DNA of 64,000 bases from an uncultured Chitinophagaceae bacterium (lineage in GTDB: Bacteria; Bacteroidota; Bacteroidia; Chitinophagales; Chitinophagaceae), in contig CALMYJ010000011.1 in NCBI GenBank assembly GCA_937873715.1, positions 124,001 through 188,000 of the forward strand, written 5' to 3'. The notes under the pieces are model-generated. The model did not search any database. It was not told where the DNA came from and saw nothing but the letters and a program-made list of their open reading frames with translations. Shown one piece after another: positions 8,621-17,700 of the stretch. The position numbers and the translations under genes were made by a program. Positions within the stretch are counted from its first letter, which is position 1. Each line of letters begins with the position of its first letter.

Positions 8621-10065
8621 TATTTAATTCAGTAACATTCCTGTTGTACCTGCCTGTTGTGGTAATACTGTACTGGCTGCTTCCGCAAAAAACCCGGTTG
8701 TGGATGCTGGCAGTAATGAGTTTATTGTTCTATGCTTTTTGGAAACCACAATACACGCTGCTGCTTTTATTTGCTGCTGTACTGGATTATTATATTGCTA
8801 TCGCAATACACCGGCAACAGGATAAGCGCAGGCGCCGCCGCCTGTTAATTATAAGCCTGGTATTAAACCTGGGTATACTTTTTTATTTTAAATACCTCGT
8901 TTTTTTTACTGAAAACCTCGGGGATGTATTGAGTGTGCTTGGGATGCAGTTGCAATTGCCGCACCTGGAAATTTTACTGCCGGTGGGCATCAGTTTTTAT
9001 ACCTTCGAAACAATCAGTTACACGGTAGATGTGTACCGGCGCCACCTGGAGCCTGAGCGAAATTTTATCAGCTATCTCAACTTCCTGGTATACTTTCCTC
9101 ACCTCATAGCAGGCCCGGTGCTACGGGCTTCACATATATTGCCCCAATACAAAAAGCGGCTTCCATTTCGCTGGCAGTTTATAAATGATGGCTTTAGTAT
9201 GCTGGTGTATGGTTTGTTTTTAAAAGTAGTGTTAGCCGATAATATAGCACCGATAGCAGACCACGGCTTTGCGATGCCCACAAATGCAGTTAGTGCACTG
9301 GATGTATGGACACTTGCTTTTTTATTCGGCTTTCAAATTTATTTTGATTTTGCAGCCTATTCTTATATAGCCATTGGCTGTGCCCGTATGATGGGTATTC
9401 ATTTTCATGACAATTTCAATTTTCCTTACATGGCCGTATCGCCCAAGGCATTTTGGAAACGCTGGCATATCTCACTCTCCACCTGGATTCGGGATTACCT
9501 TTATCTTCCCCTTGCCGGCAAAAAAGTAGAGTTGCAAAAACCACAGGCTATTTCAGAAGTACAGCACGAAACTAACGCTAAGGGCTATCTTGCCTTACTG
9601 GCAACATGGGCCATCATGGGTTTTTGGCATGGCGCCAACTGGACGTTTATTGTATGGGGTGTTTATCATGCCCTGCTGGTGGCCGGGTACAGGGTATTGG
9701 GGCATAATAAAGCTGGTGGCAGCCGAATAAAAAAAATTACGGGTTGGTGTATATCGCTTCCGCTGCTGATGCTGGGCTGGATACCTTTTCGGTCAGAAAA
9801 CGTTACGGTTATGGCTGCCTATTTTAAGAAGCTATGTATTCCGCAACAATATCTTTGGCTGGGCCTCAGAGAAAATAACTACCTTATTGCAGCAGTACTT
9901 TTATTACTGGTAATTGCAGCTTATCTGTTTCACACTTATATTAAGCCTTACCTGTCGGGTACCATTTGGGGGTATTGGTTAAAGTATGTGGCACTATCTG
10001 CAGCAGTGGCACTTGTGATTGTTTTTTTACGGCCCGTAAGCCAGTTTATTTATTTCCAGTTTTGA
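8617..10065 (+). CDS. MBOAT family O-acyltransferase (AlgI/DltB-like)
   Basis: A 482-residue polytopic membrane protein with the MBOAT signature. The conserved block FWKRWHISLSTWIRDYLYLP is followed by the catalytic His338 in MGFWHGANWTFIVWG. The opening FNSVTFLLYLPVVVILYWLLP is typical of AlgI-like proteins. Family knowledge says such proteins pass an acyl group (usually acetyl) from the cytoplasm to an exported SGNH or AlgX-type enzyme that acylates the polysaccharide. The start overlaps the SGNH-like gene by 4 bp, so the pair should be made together. O-acetylation of the polysaccharide made by this operon is the natural inference. Confidence 0.92.
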   Translation: MIFNSVTFLLYLPVVVILYWLLPQKTRLWMLAVMSLLFYAFWKPQYTLLLLFAAVLDYYIAIAIHRQQDKRRRRRLLIISLVLNLGILFYFKYLVFFTENLGDVLSVLGMQLQLPHLEILLPVGISFYTFETISYTVDVYRRHLEPERNFISYLNFLVYFPHLIAGPVLRASHILPQYKKRLPFRWQFINDGFSMLVYGLFLKVVLADNIAPIADHGFAMPTNAVSALDVWTLAFLFGFQIYFDFAAYSYIAIGCARMMGIHFHDNFNFPYMAVSPKAFWKRWHISLSTWIRDYLYLPLAGKKVELQKPQAISEVQHETNAKGYLALLATWAIMGFWHGANWTFIVWGVYHALLVAGYRVLGHNKAGGSRIKKITGWCISLPLLMLGWIPFRSENVTVMAAYFKKLCIPQQYLWLGLRENNYLIAAVLLLLVIAAYLFHTYIKPYLSGTIWGYWLKYVALSAAVALVIVFLRPVSQFIYFQF

Positions 10066-10150
10066 TATTTTGAATGTATAAAATTGAAAATACTCTGCTG
10101 GGGTTTATATTGCACGGGTTCAATTTGAATTCATTTAAAAACATAGTGTT

Positions 10151-11878
10151 TTGATAATAGTTGGTATTAATGCTTATCATGCCGATTCGTCGGCAGCCAT
10201 TTTTGTGGATGGCAAAATGATTGCTGCAACAGAAGAAGAGCGCTTTACAAGGGTAAAGCACTGGGCTGGTTTTCCAAAGCAGGCGGTTGCTTTTTGTTTG
10301 CAGGAAGCAGGTGTAAGCTGGGAGCAGGTAAATTATTTTGCTATTGGCCGCGACCCTAAAGCAAAGTTTTTGAAAAAGTTGCTTTTCCTTGCCCGGCAAC
10401 CCTTTGGCAGCCTGGCGGTAATTAAAGAAAGACTGGCTAATTCAAAAAAAGCAGCTACTATCCAAAAAGAACTGAGTGTGCTATCTGGTTTGCCCGAAGC
10501 TTTTTTTGCCGGAAAAGTTCAGCAGGTAGAACATCATCGTAGCCATATTGCTTCTGCTTTTTTTGCCTCACCATTTAATGAAGCGGCTTGTCTTTCTATT
10601 GATGGTTCAGGCGATTTTTCCACAACGATGATTGGCGTAGGCAGGGGTAACCAGTTTGAAGTGCTCGACTCGGTTGATTTCCCACATTCATTAGGCATAT
10701 TTTATACGGCTTTTACACAGTTGCTCGGTTTTCCACATTACGGCGATGAATACAAAGTGATGGGTATGGCACCCTATGGAAAACCGGTGTATACCGATAA
10801 AGTGAGTGAGGTGTTGCAATGTACAAGCGACGGTTTGTTCCGGTTGAATTTGCGTTATTTCCGTTCGGCTACACAGGGTATCATCAGCTATGGTGATAAT
10901 AATGTACCGGTGGTGGCGGCGATGTATTCAAACCTTATGATTGAAAAATTTGGCCCACCGCGGCAGCAGGGTGAAGCATTAACACAGTACCACAAGGATC
11001 TTGCCGCATCGGTACAGCGCTATGCCGAGCAGGTAATATTTCATGTGCTGGAACACCTGCACAAAAAAACAGGGTTAACTAACGTATGCATTGCCGGTGG
11101 TGTGGCACAAAATAGTGTGGCCAATGGTAAAATAACCAGGAACACTTCTTTTAAAAATGTATACATACCCTCAGCAGGGCATGATGCAGGTATAGCCATG
11201 GGGGCTGCCTTGTATGTACAGCACCAGTTATTAAAGGCACCGCGGCAACCGGCCATCATGAGTGCCTATACCGGCAGTTGCTTTAGTAATGAGGCCATAA
11301 AATTGTTTTTACAAAAAGAGGGTGTTCAATACCGTGAGTATGATGATGCTGCACTGTTTGATATTGTAACAGATTGCCTGGTGAGTGGTGGAGTGGCTGG
11401 CTGGTTTAATGGGCGTGCAGAGTTTGGCCCGAGGGCATTGGGCGGCCGCTCTATCATTGCCGATCCCCGCCGTGCCGATGCTAAAGATATCCTTAACCTT
11501 AAGGTAAAAAGGCGTGAAAGCTTCAGGCCATTTGCACCTTCTGTATTAAAAGAATATGTAGCCGAATTTTTTGAATTAGATGAAGAAGTGCCTTTTATGG
11601 AAAAAGTTTTTCCCATAAAAAAAGAAAAGCAGGCACTGATACCTGCGGTAACGCATGTGGATGGCACCGGCAGGCTGCAATCGGTAGATAAAAATATTTC
11701 GCCACGCTATTATGCCCTTATCGACAGGTTCCGGCAAAAAACCGGTATTCCTATTTTACTGAACACTTCTTTTAACGAAAACGAACCTATTGTAAATACA
11801 CCACAAGAAGCACTCAACTGTTTTTTGCGTACCAATATGGATATGCTGGTGCTGGAAAATATTTTAATCACCCGGTAG
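10151..11878 (+). CDS. O-carbamoyltransferase (NodU/CmcH/TobZ family)
   Basis: A 575-residue cytoplasmic enzyme with the two-domain carbamoyltransferase plan. The Kae1-like N-domain opens IVGINAYHADSSAAIF and has the metal-binding HHRSHIASAFFAS near residue 131 and VCIAGGVAQNSVANG. The YrdC-like C-domain has AGWFNGRAEFGPRALGGRS and RRESFRPFAPSVLKE. The enzyme makes carbamoyladenylate from carbamoyl phosphate and ATP and carbamoylates a sugar hydroxyl. The start is a TTG at 10151, because the frame is closed by TAA at 10136 and no ATG lies near. It sits 85 bp after the MBOAT gene and closes the polysaccharide operon before a terminator, so it most likely decorates the same glycan. Confidence 0.9.
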   Translation: MIIVGINAYHADSSAAIFVDGKMIAATEEERFTRVKHWAGFPKQAVAFCLQEAGVSWEQVNYFAIGRDPKAKFLKKLLFLARQPFGSLAVIKERLANSKKAATIQKELSVLSGLPEAFFAGKVQQVEHHRSHIASAFFASPFNEAACLSIDGSGDFSTTMIGVGRGNQFEVLDSVDFPHSLGIFYTAFTQLLGFPHYGDEYKVMGMAPYGKPVYTDKVSEVLQCTSDGLFRLNLRYFRSATQGIISYGDNNVPVVAAMYSNLMIEKFGPPRQQGEALTQYHKDLAASVQRYAEQVIFHVLEHLHKKTGLTNVCIAGGVAQNSVANGKITRNTSFKNVYIPSAGHDAGIAMGAALYVQHQLLKAPRQPAIMSAYTGSCFSNEAIKLFLQKEGVQYREYDDAALFDIVTDCLVSGGVAGWFNGRAEFGPRALGGRSIIADPRRADAKDILNLKVKRRESFRPFAPSVLKEYVAEFFELDEEVPFMEKVFPIKKEKQALIPAVTHVDGTGRLQSVDKNISPRYYALIDRFRQKTGIPILLNTSFNENEPIVNTPQEALNCFLRTNMDMLVLENILITR

Positions 11879-11959
11879 TAATTGTATTCAAAATTTCCGG
11901 GCAACCCTGTACACATTACCGTTAGATAATTTTATTAAGCTATTATCCTTTTTTGAGAG

Positions 11960-11990
11960 GCCGCTGCAAAGCGGCTTTTTTGTTTTTTTA
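11960..11990 (+). terminator. Rho-independent terminator of the polysaccharide operon
   Basis: A 6-bp GC-rich stem, GCCGCT / AGCGGC, closes on a GCAA tetraloop and is followed by TTTTTTG and seven more T. It lies 81 bp after the carbamoyltransferase stop and is the only strong terminator after the operon. Confidence 0.85.
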
Positions 11991-12176
11991 AAAAAAGAAG
12001 CCCCGCTGTAGACACAACGGGACATCCGGTTATAATGTATTTGGTTAGATTGAAAAGATGAATCTTATCTAAAAAAGGTTGCAGTGTAAAGCCTTTAATC
12101 AAAATAATTTTTAGTGAAATAGTATTTTTACTGCATAAGTTTTAATGGTAGATGATTGCTGAATATTTAAAAAGCA

Positions 12177-12198
12177 AAAGCCCCTTTGACGGGGCTTT
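12177..12198 (-). terminator. Rho-independent terminator of hppA
   Basis: An 8-bp perfect stem, AAAGCCCC / GGGGCTTT, with a 6-nt loop. Read on the minus strand it is followed by TTGCTTTTTAAA, a T-rich tail. It lies 45 bp after the hppA stop. Confidence 0.8.
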
Positions 12199-12243
12199 AT
12201 GCAGTTGGTTTTGGTAGACAATAACGTCTGTGTTTCCTCTTTA

Positions 12244-14457
12244 TTAATAAGCAATCGTTGCAGTGTGATTCGTATTTTTCTTTTGAGTATCGTAGTTACT
12301 TTTAGCCATTTTAATTTGTGATGGCTTGGTAATTGAGGCTTTGTCGGTGTGTATTTTGGCGAGGCTTGGGGCTATCACCAGCGATACAATACTCATGAGT
12401 TTGATAAGAATATTCATAGAGGGGCCGGAAGTGTCTTTAAAAGGATCCCCTACAGTATCACCAGTTACAGATGCTTTATGGGGCTCCGACTTTTTATAGA
12501 ATGTTTCGCCATTAATCTCAACGCCTTTCTCAAAAGACTTTTTTGCATTATCCCATGCACCACCGGCATTATTTTGAAACATACCCATCAGCACACCGCA
12601 AACAGTTGCACCGGCTAAAAAGCCACCAAGTGCTTCCGGGCCTAAAATAAAACCAATAATTAGTGGCGATAAAATAGCAAGCGCTCCCGGCGCCATCATT
12701 TTTTTAATGGATGCTTCAGTAGAAATTGCTACGCATTTATCATATTCAGGCTTGCCTGTACCTTCCATAATACCCGGTATGCTGCGAAACTGCCTGCGTA
12801 CTTCTTCCACCATGCTCATGGCTGCCTGGCCCACGGCATTAATGGCAAGCGACGAAAAAATAAAAGGGATCATCCCACCTACAAAGAGCGAGGCAAGCAC
12901 ATCGGCCTTGTAAATATCGATACCGTCAATTTTTGCCACACCTACAAAAGCGGCAAAAAGTGCCAGTGCCGTTAAGGCTGCCGAAGCGATGGCAAACCCT
13001 TTCCCTGTGGCAGCAGTGGTGTTGCCTACGGCATCCAGCACATCCGTTTTTTCCCTTACTTCTTTGGGCAGTTCACTCATTTCGGCAATACCACCGGCAT
13101 TATCAGCAATAGGGCCAAAGGCATCAATAGCCAGTTGCATGGCTGTAGTAGCCATCATACCGGCTGCTGCAATCGCTACACCATATAAGCCTGCACAGGC
13201 ATAAGCGCCATAAATGCCCGCTGCCAGCACCAGCATGGGTAAAAAGGTAGATTCCATACCCACGGCCAGTCCGCCAATTACATTGGTAGCATGGCCGGTA
13301 GCCGATTGCCGCACAATACTTAGCACAGGGCGTTTGCCCATTGCCGTATAATATTCAGTAATAATACTCATTAAGGTACCCACCAGTAAGCCCACTCCAA
13401 TAGCGCCAAGTACGCCCCATTTGGTAAAGGGTATACCCCTTAGTTCCATCGTTTCGGGTAGCAGGAAATGTACAAGGCCAATACAGGCAATTGCCGTAAG
13501 GATGATGGAGCCCCAGTTGCCCAGGTTTAAAGCTTTTTGAACTACTTCGGTTTTTACACCGGCCGTATCGCTGATACGAACAAACCAGGTACCTACAATA
13601 GAAAATATAATACCCACACCGGCTATCAGCATTGGCAGCAGGATGGGGGCCATGCCGCCAAAAGCATCAATTGATTTAGTTTCCTGCCCTAACACCATTG
13701 TAGCTAATACTGTAGCTACATAAGAGCCAAACAAATCGGCACCCATGCCTGCCACATCACCTACATTATCACCTACATTATCTGCAATGGTAGCCGGGTT
13801 GCGGGGGTCGTCTTCAGGGATACCGGCTTCTACTTTGCCTACAAGGTCGGCGCCTACATCAGCCGCTTTGGTATAAATACCACCACCTACACGGGCAAAT
13901 AGTGCAATAGACTCAGCCCCAAGCGAAAAACCGGTAAGCACTTCCACCGTTTTCAGCATTTCGTCTGAATCCACAACAGTAGCCCCAAAATAAGCTTTGA
14001 GTATAATGAATAAACCACCTAAACCCAGTACAGCAAGCCCTGCTACGCCTAAGCCCATCACCGAGCCACCGGTAAAGGATACAGAAAGTGCTTTGCTAAG
14101 GCTGGTACGTGCCGCCTGGGCAGTGCGTACATTACTTTTGGTAGCAATACGCATACCTATATAGCCTGCTACTGCACTAAAAACAGCGCCAATGATGAAG
14201 GCAACAGCGATGGTCCAGTCGGAGTGGGGATTGGTACGGGCCATCAGCGCAAGCAGTATAGCTACAATTACCACAAAATAGCCTAAAATCTTCCATTCGG
14301 CTTTCAAAAAGGCCATAGCACCTTCGGCGATGTAATCACTAATTTCTTTCATCCGCTCGTTGCCGGCATCTTGCTTTGAAACCCAGGTATATTTTACTAA
14401 AGTGTACAGTAACCCTACTATACCAAGCAGGGGGATCGCATAGATCAAATACTCCAT
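12244..14457 (-). CDS. hppA: Membrane-bound ion-pumping pyrophosphatase
   Basis: A 737-residue protein of about 16 membrane helices that couples pyrophosphate hydrolysis to ion transport. The substrate loop is [20 protein letters not shown], and the acidic motif [18 protein letters not shown] binds Mg-PPi. The segment [10 protein letters not shown] has Ala where potassium-independent enzymes have Lys, so a potassium-dependent enzyme is expected. The Glu that follows ADLF in sodium pumps is missing (ADLFGSY); an extra Glu lies one helix earlier in [14 protein letters not shown]. Related Flavobacterium-type enzymes with that arrangement are, as I recall, proton pumps, so the transported ion is an inference. 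It is transcribed alone, ends at its own terminator, and is divergent from the PKD gene. Confidence 0.95.
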   Translation of the reverse strand: MEYLIYAIPLLGIVGLLYTLVKYTWVSKQDAGNERMKEISDYIAEGAMAFLKAEWKILGYFVVIVAILLALMARTNPHSDWTIAVAFIIGAVFSAVAGYIGMRIATKSNVRTAQAARTSLSKALSVSFTGGSVMGLGVAGLAVLGLGGLFIILKAYFGATVVDSDEMLKTVEVLTGFSLGAESIALFARVGGGIYTKAADVGADLVGKVEAGIPEDDPRNPATIADNVGDNVGDVAGMGADLFGSYVATVLATMVLGQETKSIDAFGGMAPILLPMLIAGVGIIFSIVGTWFVRISDTAGVKTEVVQKALNLGNWGSIILTAIACIGLVHFLLPETMELRGIPFTKWGVLGAIGVGLLVGTLMSIITEYYTAMGKRPVLSIVRQSATGHATNVIGGLAVGMESTFLPMLVLAAGIYGAYACAGLYGVAIAAAGMMATTAMQLAIDAFGPIADNAGGIAEMSELPKEVREKTDVLDAVGNTTAATGKGFAIASAALTALALFAAFVGVAKIDGIDIYKADVLASLFVGGMIPFIFSSLAINAVGQAAMSMVEEVRRQFRSIPGIMEGTGKPEYDKCVAISTEASIKKMMAPGALAILSPLIIGFILGPEALGGFLAGATVCGVLMGMFQNNAGGAWDNAKKSFEKGVEINGETFYKKSEPHKASVTGDTVGDPFKDTSGPSMNILIKLMSIVSLVIAPSLAKIHTDKASITKPSQIKMAKSNYDTQKKNTNHTATIAY

Positions 14458-14792
14458 AAAATTTTTATAAAATGTGAGGTGGGCAAAAATAGGGGAATTG
14501 GTTCAAAAAAGGCGCAATCGTTCCCGAAACAGAAATTTTGTTCCAAAATCTTCATTTTCAACCAATATTTAAATATAAAATACGTTTACACAGCAGGCCC
14601 ACCGGGTATTTGTTTACCCGGAGCTGATCCAAACATTTGTAAAAAACCAAAGCCAGTAAATATGGAAAACTGCTTCCATGTCCGTACTGTTCCACAATAT
14701 TCCGGGGTAACAGTATGGTGTCATAGCGCTACAAAAGCTTCTTCTTACCTTTTTGCTGCATACTCAAAAATGGCCTTGTATAGCTGCCCGTT
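14458..14792. other. Divergent intergenic region between hppA and the PKD gene (335 bp)
   Basis: It must contain promoters for both flanking genes. A candidate for hppA is listed separately; for the PKD gene I see only a poor -7-like match near 14752. One plus-strand frame is open across most of it (14479-14802), but its composition is not protein-like and it overlaps the PKD start, so I do not call it a gene. Confidence 0.5.
14484..14517 (-). promoter_or_regulatory. Candidate hppA promoter
   Basis: On the minus strand TATTTTTG (plus 14484-14491) matches the Bacteroidota -7 element TAnnTTTG. A TTG (plus 14515-14517) lies 23 bp upstream, at the far end of the usual spacing. The predicted start of transcription near 14478 would give a leader of about 20 nt. 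Confidence 0.35.
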
Positions 14793-17700
14793 ATGCAGGT
14801 AAGCCTTTATCATACTAAAAGAGTGATACAGTTTGCCTTAACAGGCATATTGTTGTTGTCCTGTGCATTGGTGTCTGCACAGGCTACACCAGATTTTACT
14901 GCTTCTCGGGTTTCGGGCTGTGCCCCGGTGCTGGTGCAGTATACCAGCCAGCCTGCCAGCGCTTCTGCCAAATGGCGGTGGGATCTTGGTAATGGTACCA
15001 TATCGTACCTTCAAAACCCATCGGTTACCTACCTTTTGCCCGGTAAATACACGGTTAAGCTGGTGGTGGAGTTAAATGGCCGGGAAGATTCCATCGTAAA
15101 AAATGATTACATCATCATACACGATGCCCCGGTTGCCGATTTTACCGCTACTGCAACAACAGGTTGTACACCGCTATTGGCCAGTTTTTCAGATGAAAGT
15201 AAAGTGTTGAATAGTGAGATCAGCACCTGGGAATGGGATTTGGGCGATGGCCGGCTTTCGACAGATAAAAATCCATCATGCAGCTATACCAATGCCGGTA
15301 ATTATAATGTTACCCTTAAAGTAAGCAGCAGCCAGGGTTGTACGGCCAGCATTCAAAAGCAGGCATTTATTAAGGCAAATGGGGTTAAGGCAGCTTTTAC
15401 TGCAACGGATATTTCAACCTGTACGGAGGCAAAAGCTAACTTTACTAACCTGTCCACGGGTAATGGCAAACTCAGCTATCAATGGCATTTTGGAGATACA
15501 GCTACATCTTTGGCAAAACAACAGGCATACCGGTATGCCGATGGCGGCACTTACGCCGTTCGGCTAAAAGTAACCAATGATTTTGGTTGCAGCGATTCGG
15601 TAAGCAATACAGTCAAATTGCCTTTGTTGGTGTCGGCTGATTTTGTGGCCGACAAAACTAATTTTTGTACGGCACCTGCTACGGTAAATTTTTCAAACAA
15701 GCATATTGATGGTAATGTGTACCTCTGGAGTTTTGGCAACAAATCAACAGGTGAGAGTGCTAACCCCAAACATACCTATACTGATACGGGCAGGTATACC
15801 GTAAAATTGATTGTAGCCAATATGAATGGCTGCATGGATTCGGTGATAAAAGTAGATTATATAAAGGCGGTAAAGCAAAAAGTTTGGTTTACAAACCTGC
15901 CGGATAGTGGCTGTTTGTCTTTTTTTAAAAAATTTGAAACAAACGTTGTAAGTCACGAAAAAATAATGAGTTGGAGTTGGAATTTTGGCAATGGAAAAAC
16001 TTCTTTACTCCCTGAGCCATCCCAAACATTTACCAATACGGGCTACTATGATATTTCACTGGTTACACAAAATGAATCAGGCTGCCGGGATACCCTTTTT
16101 ATGCCCAAAGGCATAAGGGTAGATACAAAACCTAAGGCCGATTTTATTGCCGATAAGCTTACAGTATGCGGCAACAACCGGGTAACATTTACCGATAAAA
16201 GCACCGGGGGGGTTACGGGGTGGGAGTGGACTTTTGGTGATGGCTCTAAAGAATTCATTAAAACACCCCGTCATATATTTACCGATACCGGCTGGATGAA
16301 TGTGGGGCTTGCTGCATATAAAGGCGGCTGTGCCGATACCCTTACCCGTAATAAAGTTGTATTGGTGCAACCGGCAATTGCCTGTTTCAGGGTGGCACCC
16401 GACTGTGCCAATCCGCATACAGTTAAGTTTTTCAATTGCTCCAAAGGGGCCGATACATACCTCTGGCAATTTGGTGATGGTGCCAGTTCTACCGAAGCAT
16501 TGCCCATACACACCTACAAAGATACCGGCAGATACGAGGTACAATTAATAGCCACTAATCAACAAACCGGCTGTGTATATATTCAAACAAGAGAAGTGAT
16601 CGTTACCCGTTCCATAGCCGGATTTTACGCTACCGATACGGTAGTTTGTGCTGGTAAATCTGTAACATTCAGGGCGGAAACAAAGGGTGCGGCAGACCGG
16701 CTTATATGGGATTTTGGTGATGAAAGCCGGGCATCAACAGCAGAAACCAGTATTGAACATATTTATACCAAACAGGGCAACTATACCGTAAGGCTCATTA
16801 CCGCCGACCTTATCAATTGCCGGGATACACTGGACAGGCCCTCTTATATAAGGGTAATGGGCCCGGTGGCAGCATTTGAAACCAATAAACCGGTAGTGGG
16901 TGTAAATACGGCACTGGTTTTTAATGATAAAAGCCAGGCCTACAATAATAATGCTATCATACAGTGGCGCTGGTACCCTGGCGATGGTACAACAGCCGAA
17001 AGCAATACGCCGGCATACAGCCATACTTACAGGAGGCAGGCACTGTATTATCCCTCTTTAAAAATCACCGATATTAAAGGGTGTTCCGATTCGGTAAGGT
17101 TAAATGTGCCTGTGGCAGTTACAAAAGTGCAGTTGCGCTTTGATGTGGCAAAAAATGTGGTATGCCCGGGTAGTAAAGTAAAGTTTTATGCCCAACCCTT
17201 TAACCCTGCTTTAAAGTATAACTGGTATTTTGGCGATGGTAAAACCGCTACCGGCCTCAACCCGGAGCATTTGTACGAAACCGAAGGCGTATTTGATGTA
17301 AAACTGCTGATAACCGATCAGCAGGGTAATGTAGATTCTTTGTTGCGTCCCGGTTTTATAAAAGTAAGGATGCCGGTGGCAGATTTCGCCATTAGTGCAG
17401 GTACCGCAGCCTGCCCACCGGTAAATATCAGCTTTACCAATTATTCTAAAAATGCTGTAAGCGCCGTATGGGATTTTGGCGATGGCAGTGCAACAGCCAA
17501 TAATAATCCCTGGCATTTTTATACCCGGCCCGGCACATACCCGGCAAAACTTACCGTAACCGGCGAAGGTGGATGCAGCAGCGAATTGCTCAAGGAAATA
17601 GTGGTAAAAGGCCCTGATGGTGTGCTGGAGTATGATACTGCCATGAGCTGTAAACCGGCATTAGCCGTATTAAAAGCACACACAACCAATACGGTACAGT

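Larger units (their letters stand above)
11879..12243. other. Convergent intergenic region (365 bp)
   Basis: This gap separates the tails of the carbamoyltransferase gene and the pyrophosphatase gene. It holds one terminator for each side and an additional imperfect hairpin (CCCGCTGT/ACAACGGG near 12000-12020). I see no credible open reading frame or RNA gene in the AT-rich remainder. Confidence 0.6.

Noticed and set aside
12001..12020. Imperfect hairpin between the two terminators after the carbamoyltransferase gene
   Set aside because: It has an internal mismatch and no T-run on either strand, so it is noted only as part of the intergenic region.
14479..14802. 107-codon open frame in the divergent region before the PKD gene
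   Set aside because: It overlaps the PKD start, has no recognisable domain or signal, reads through a region that must hold two promoters, and its amino acid makeup looks random.
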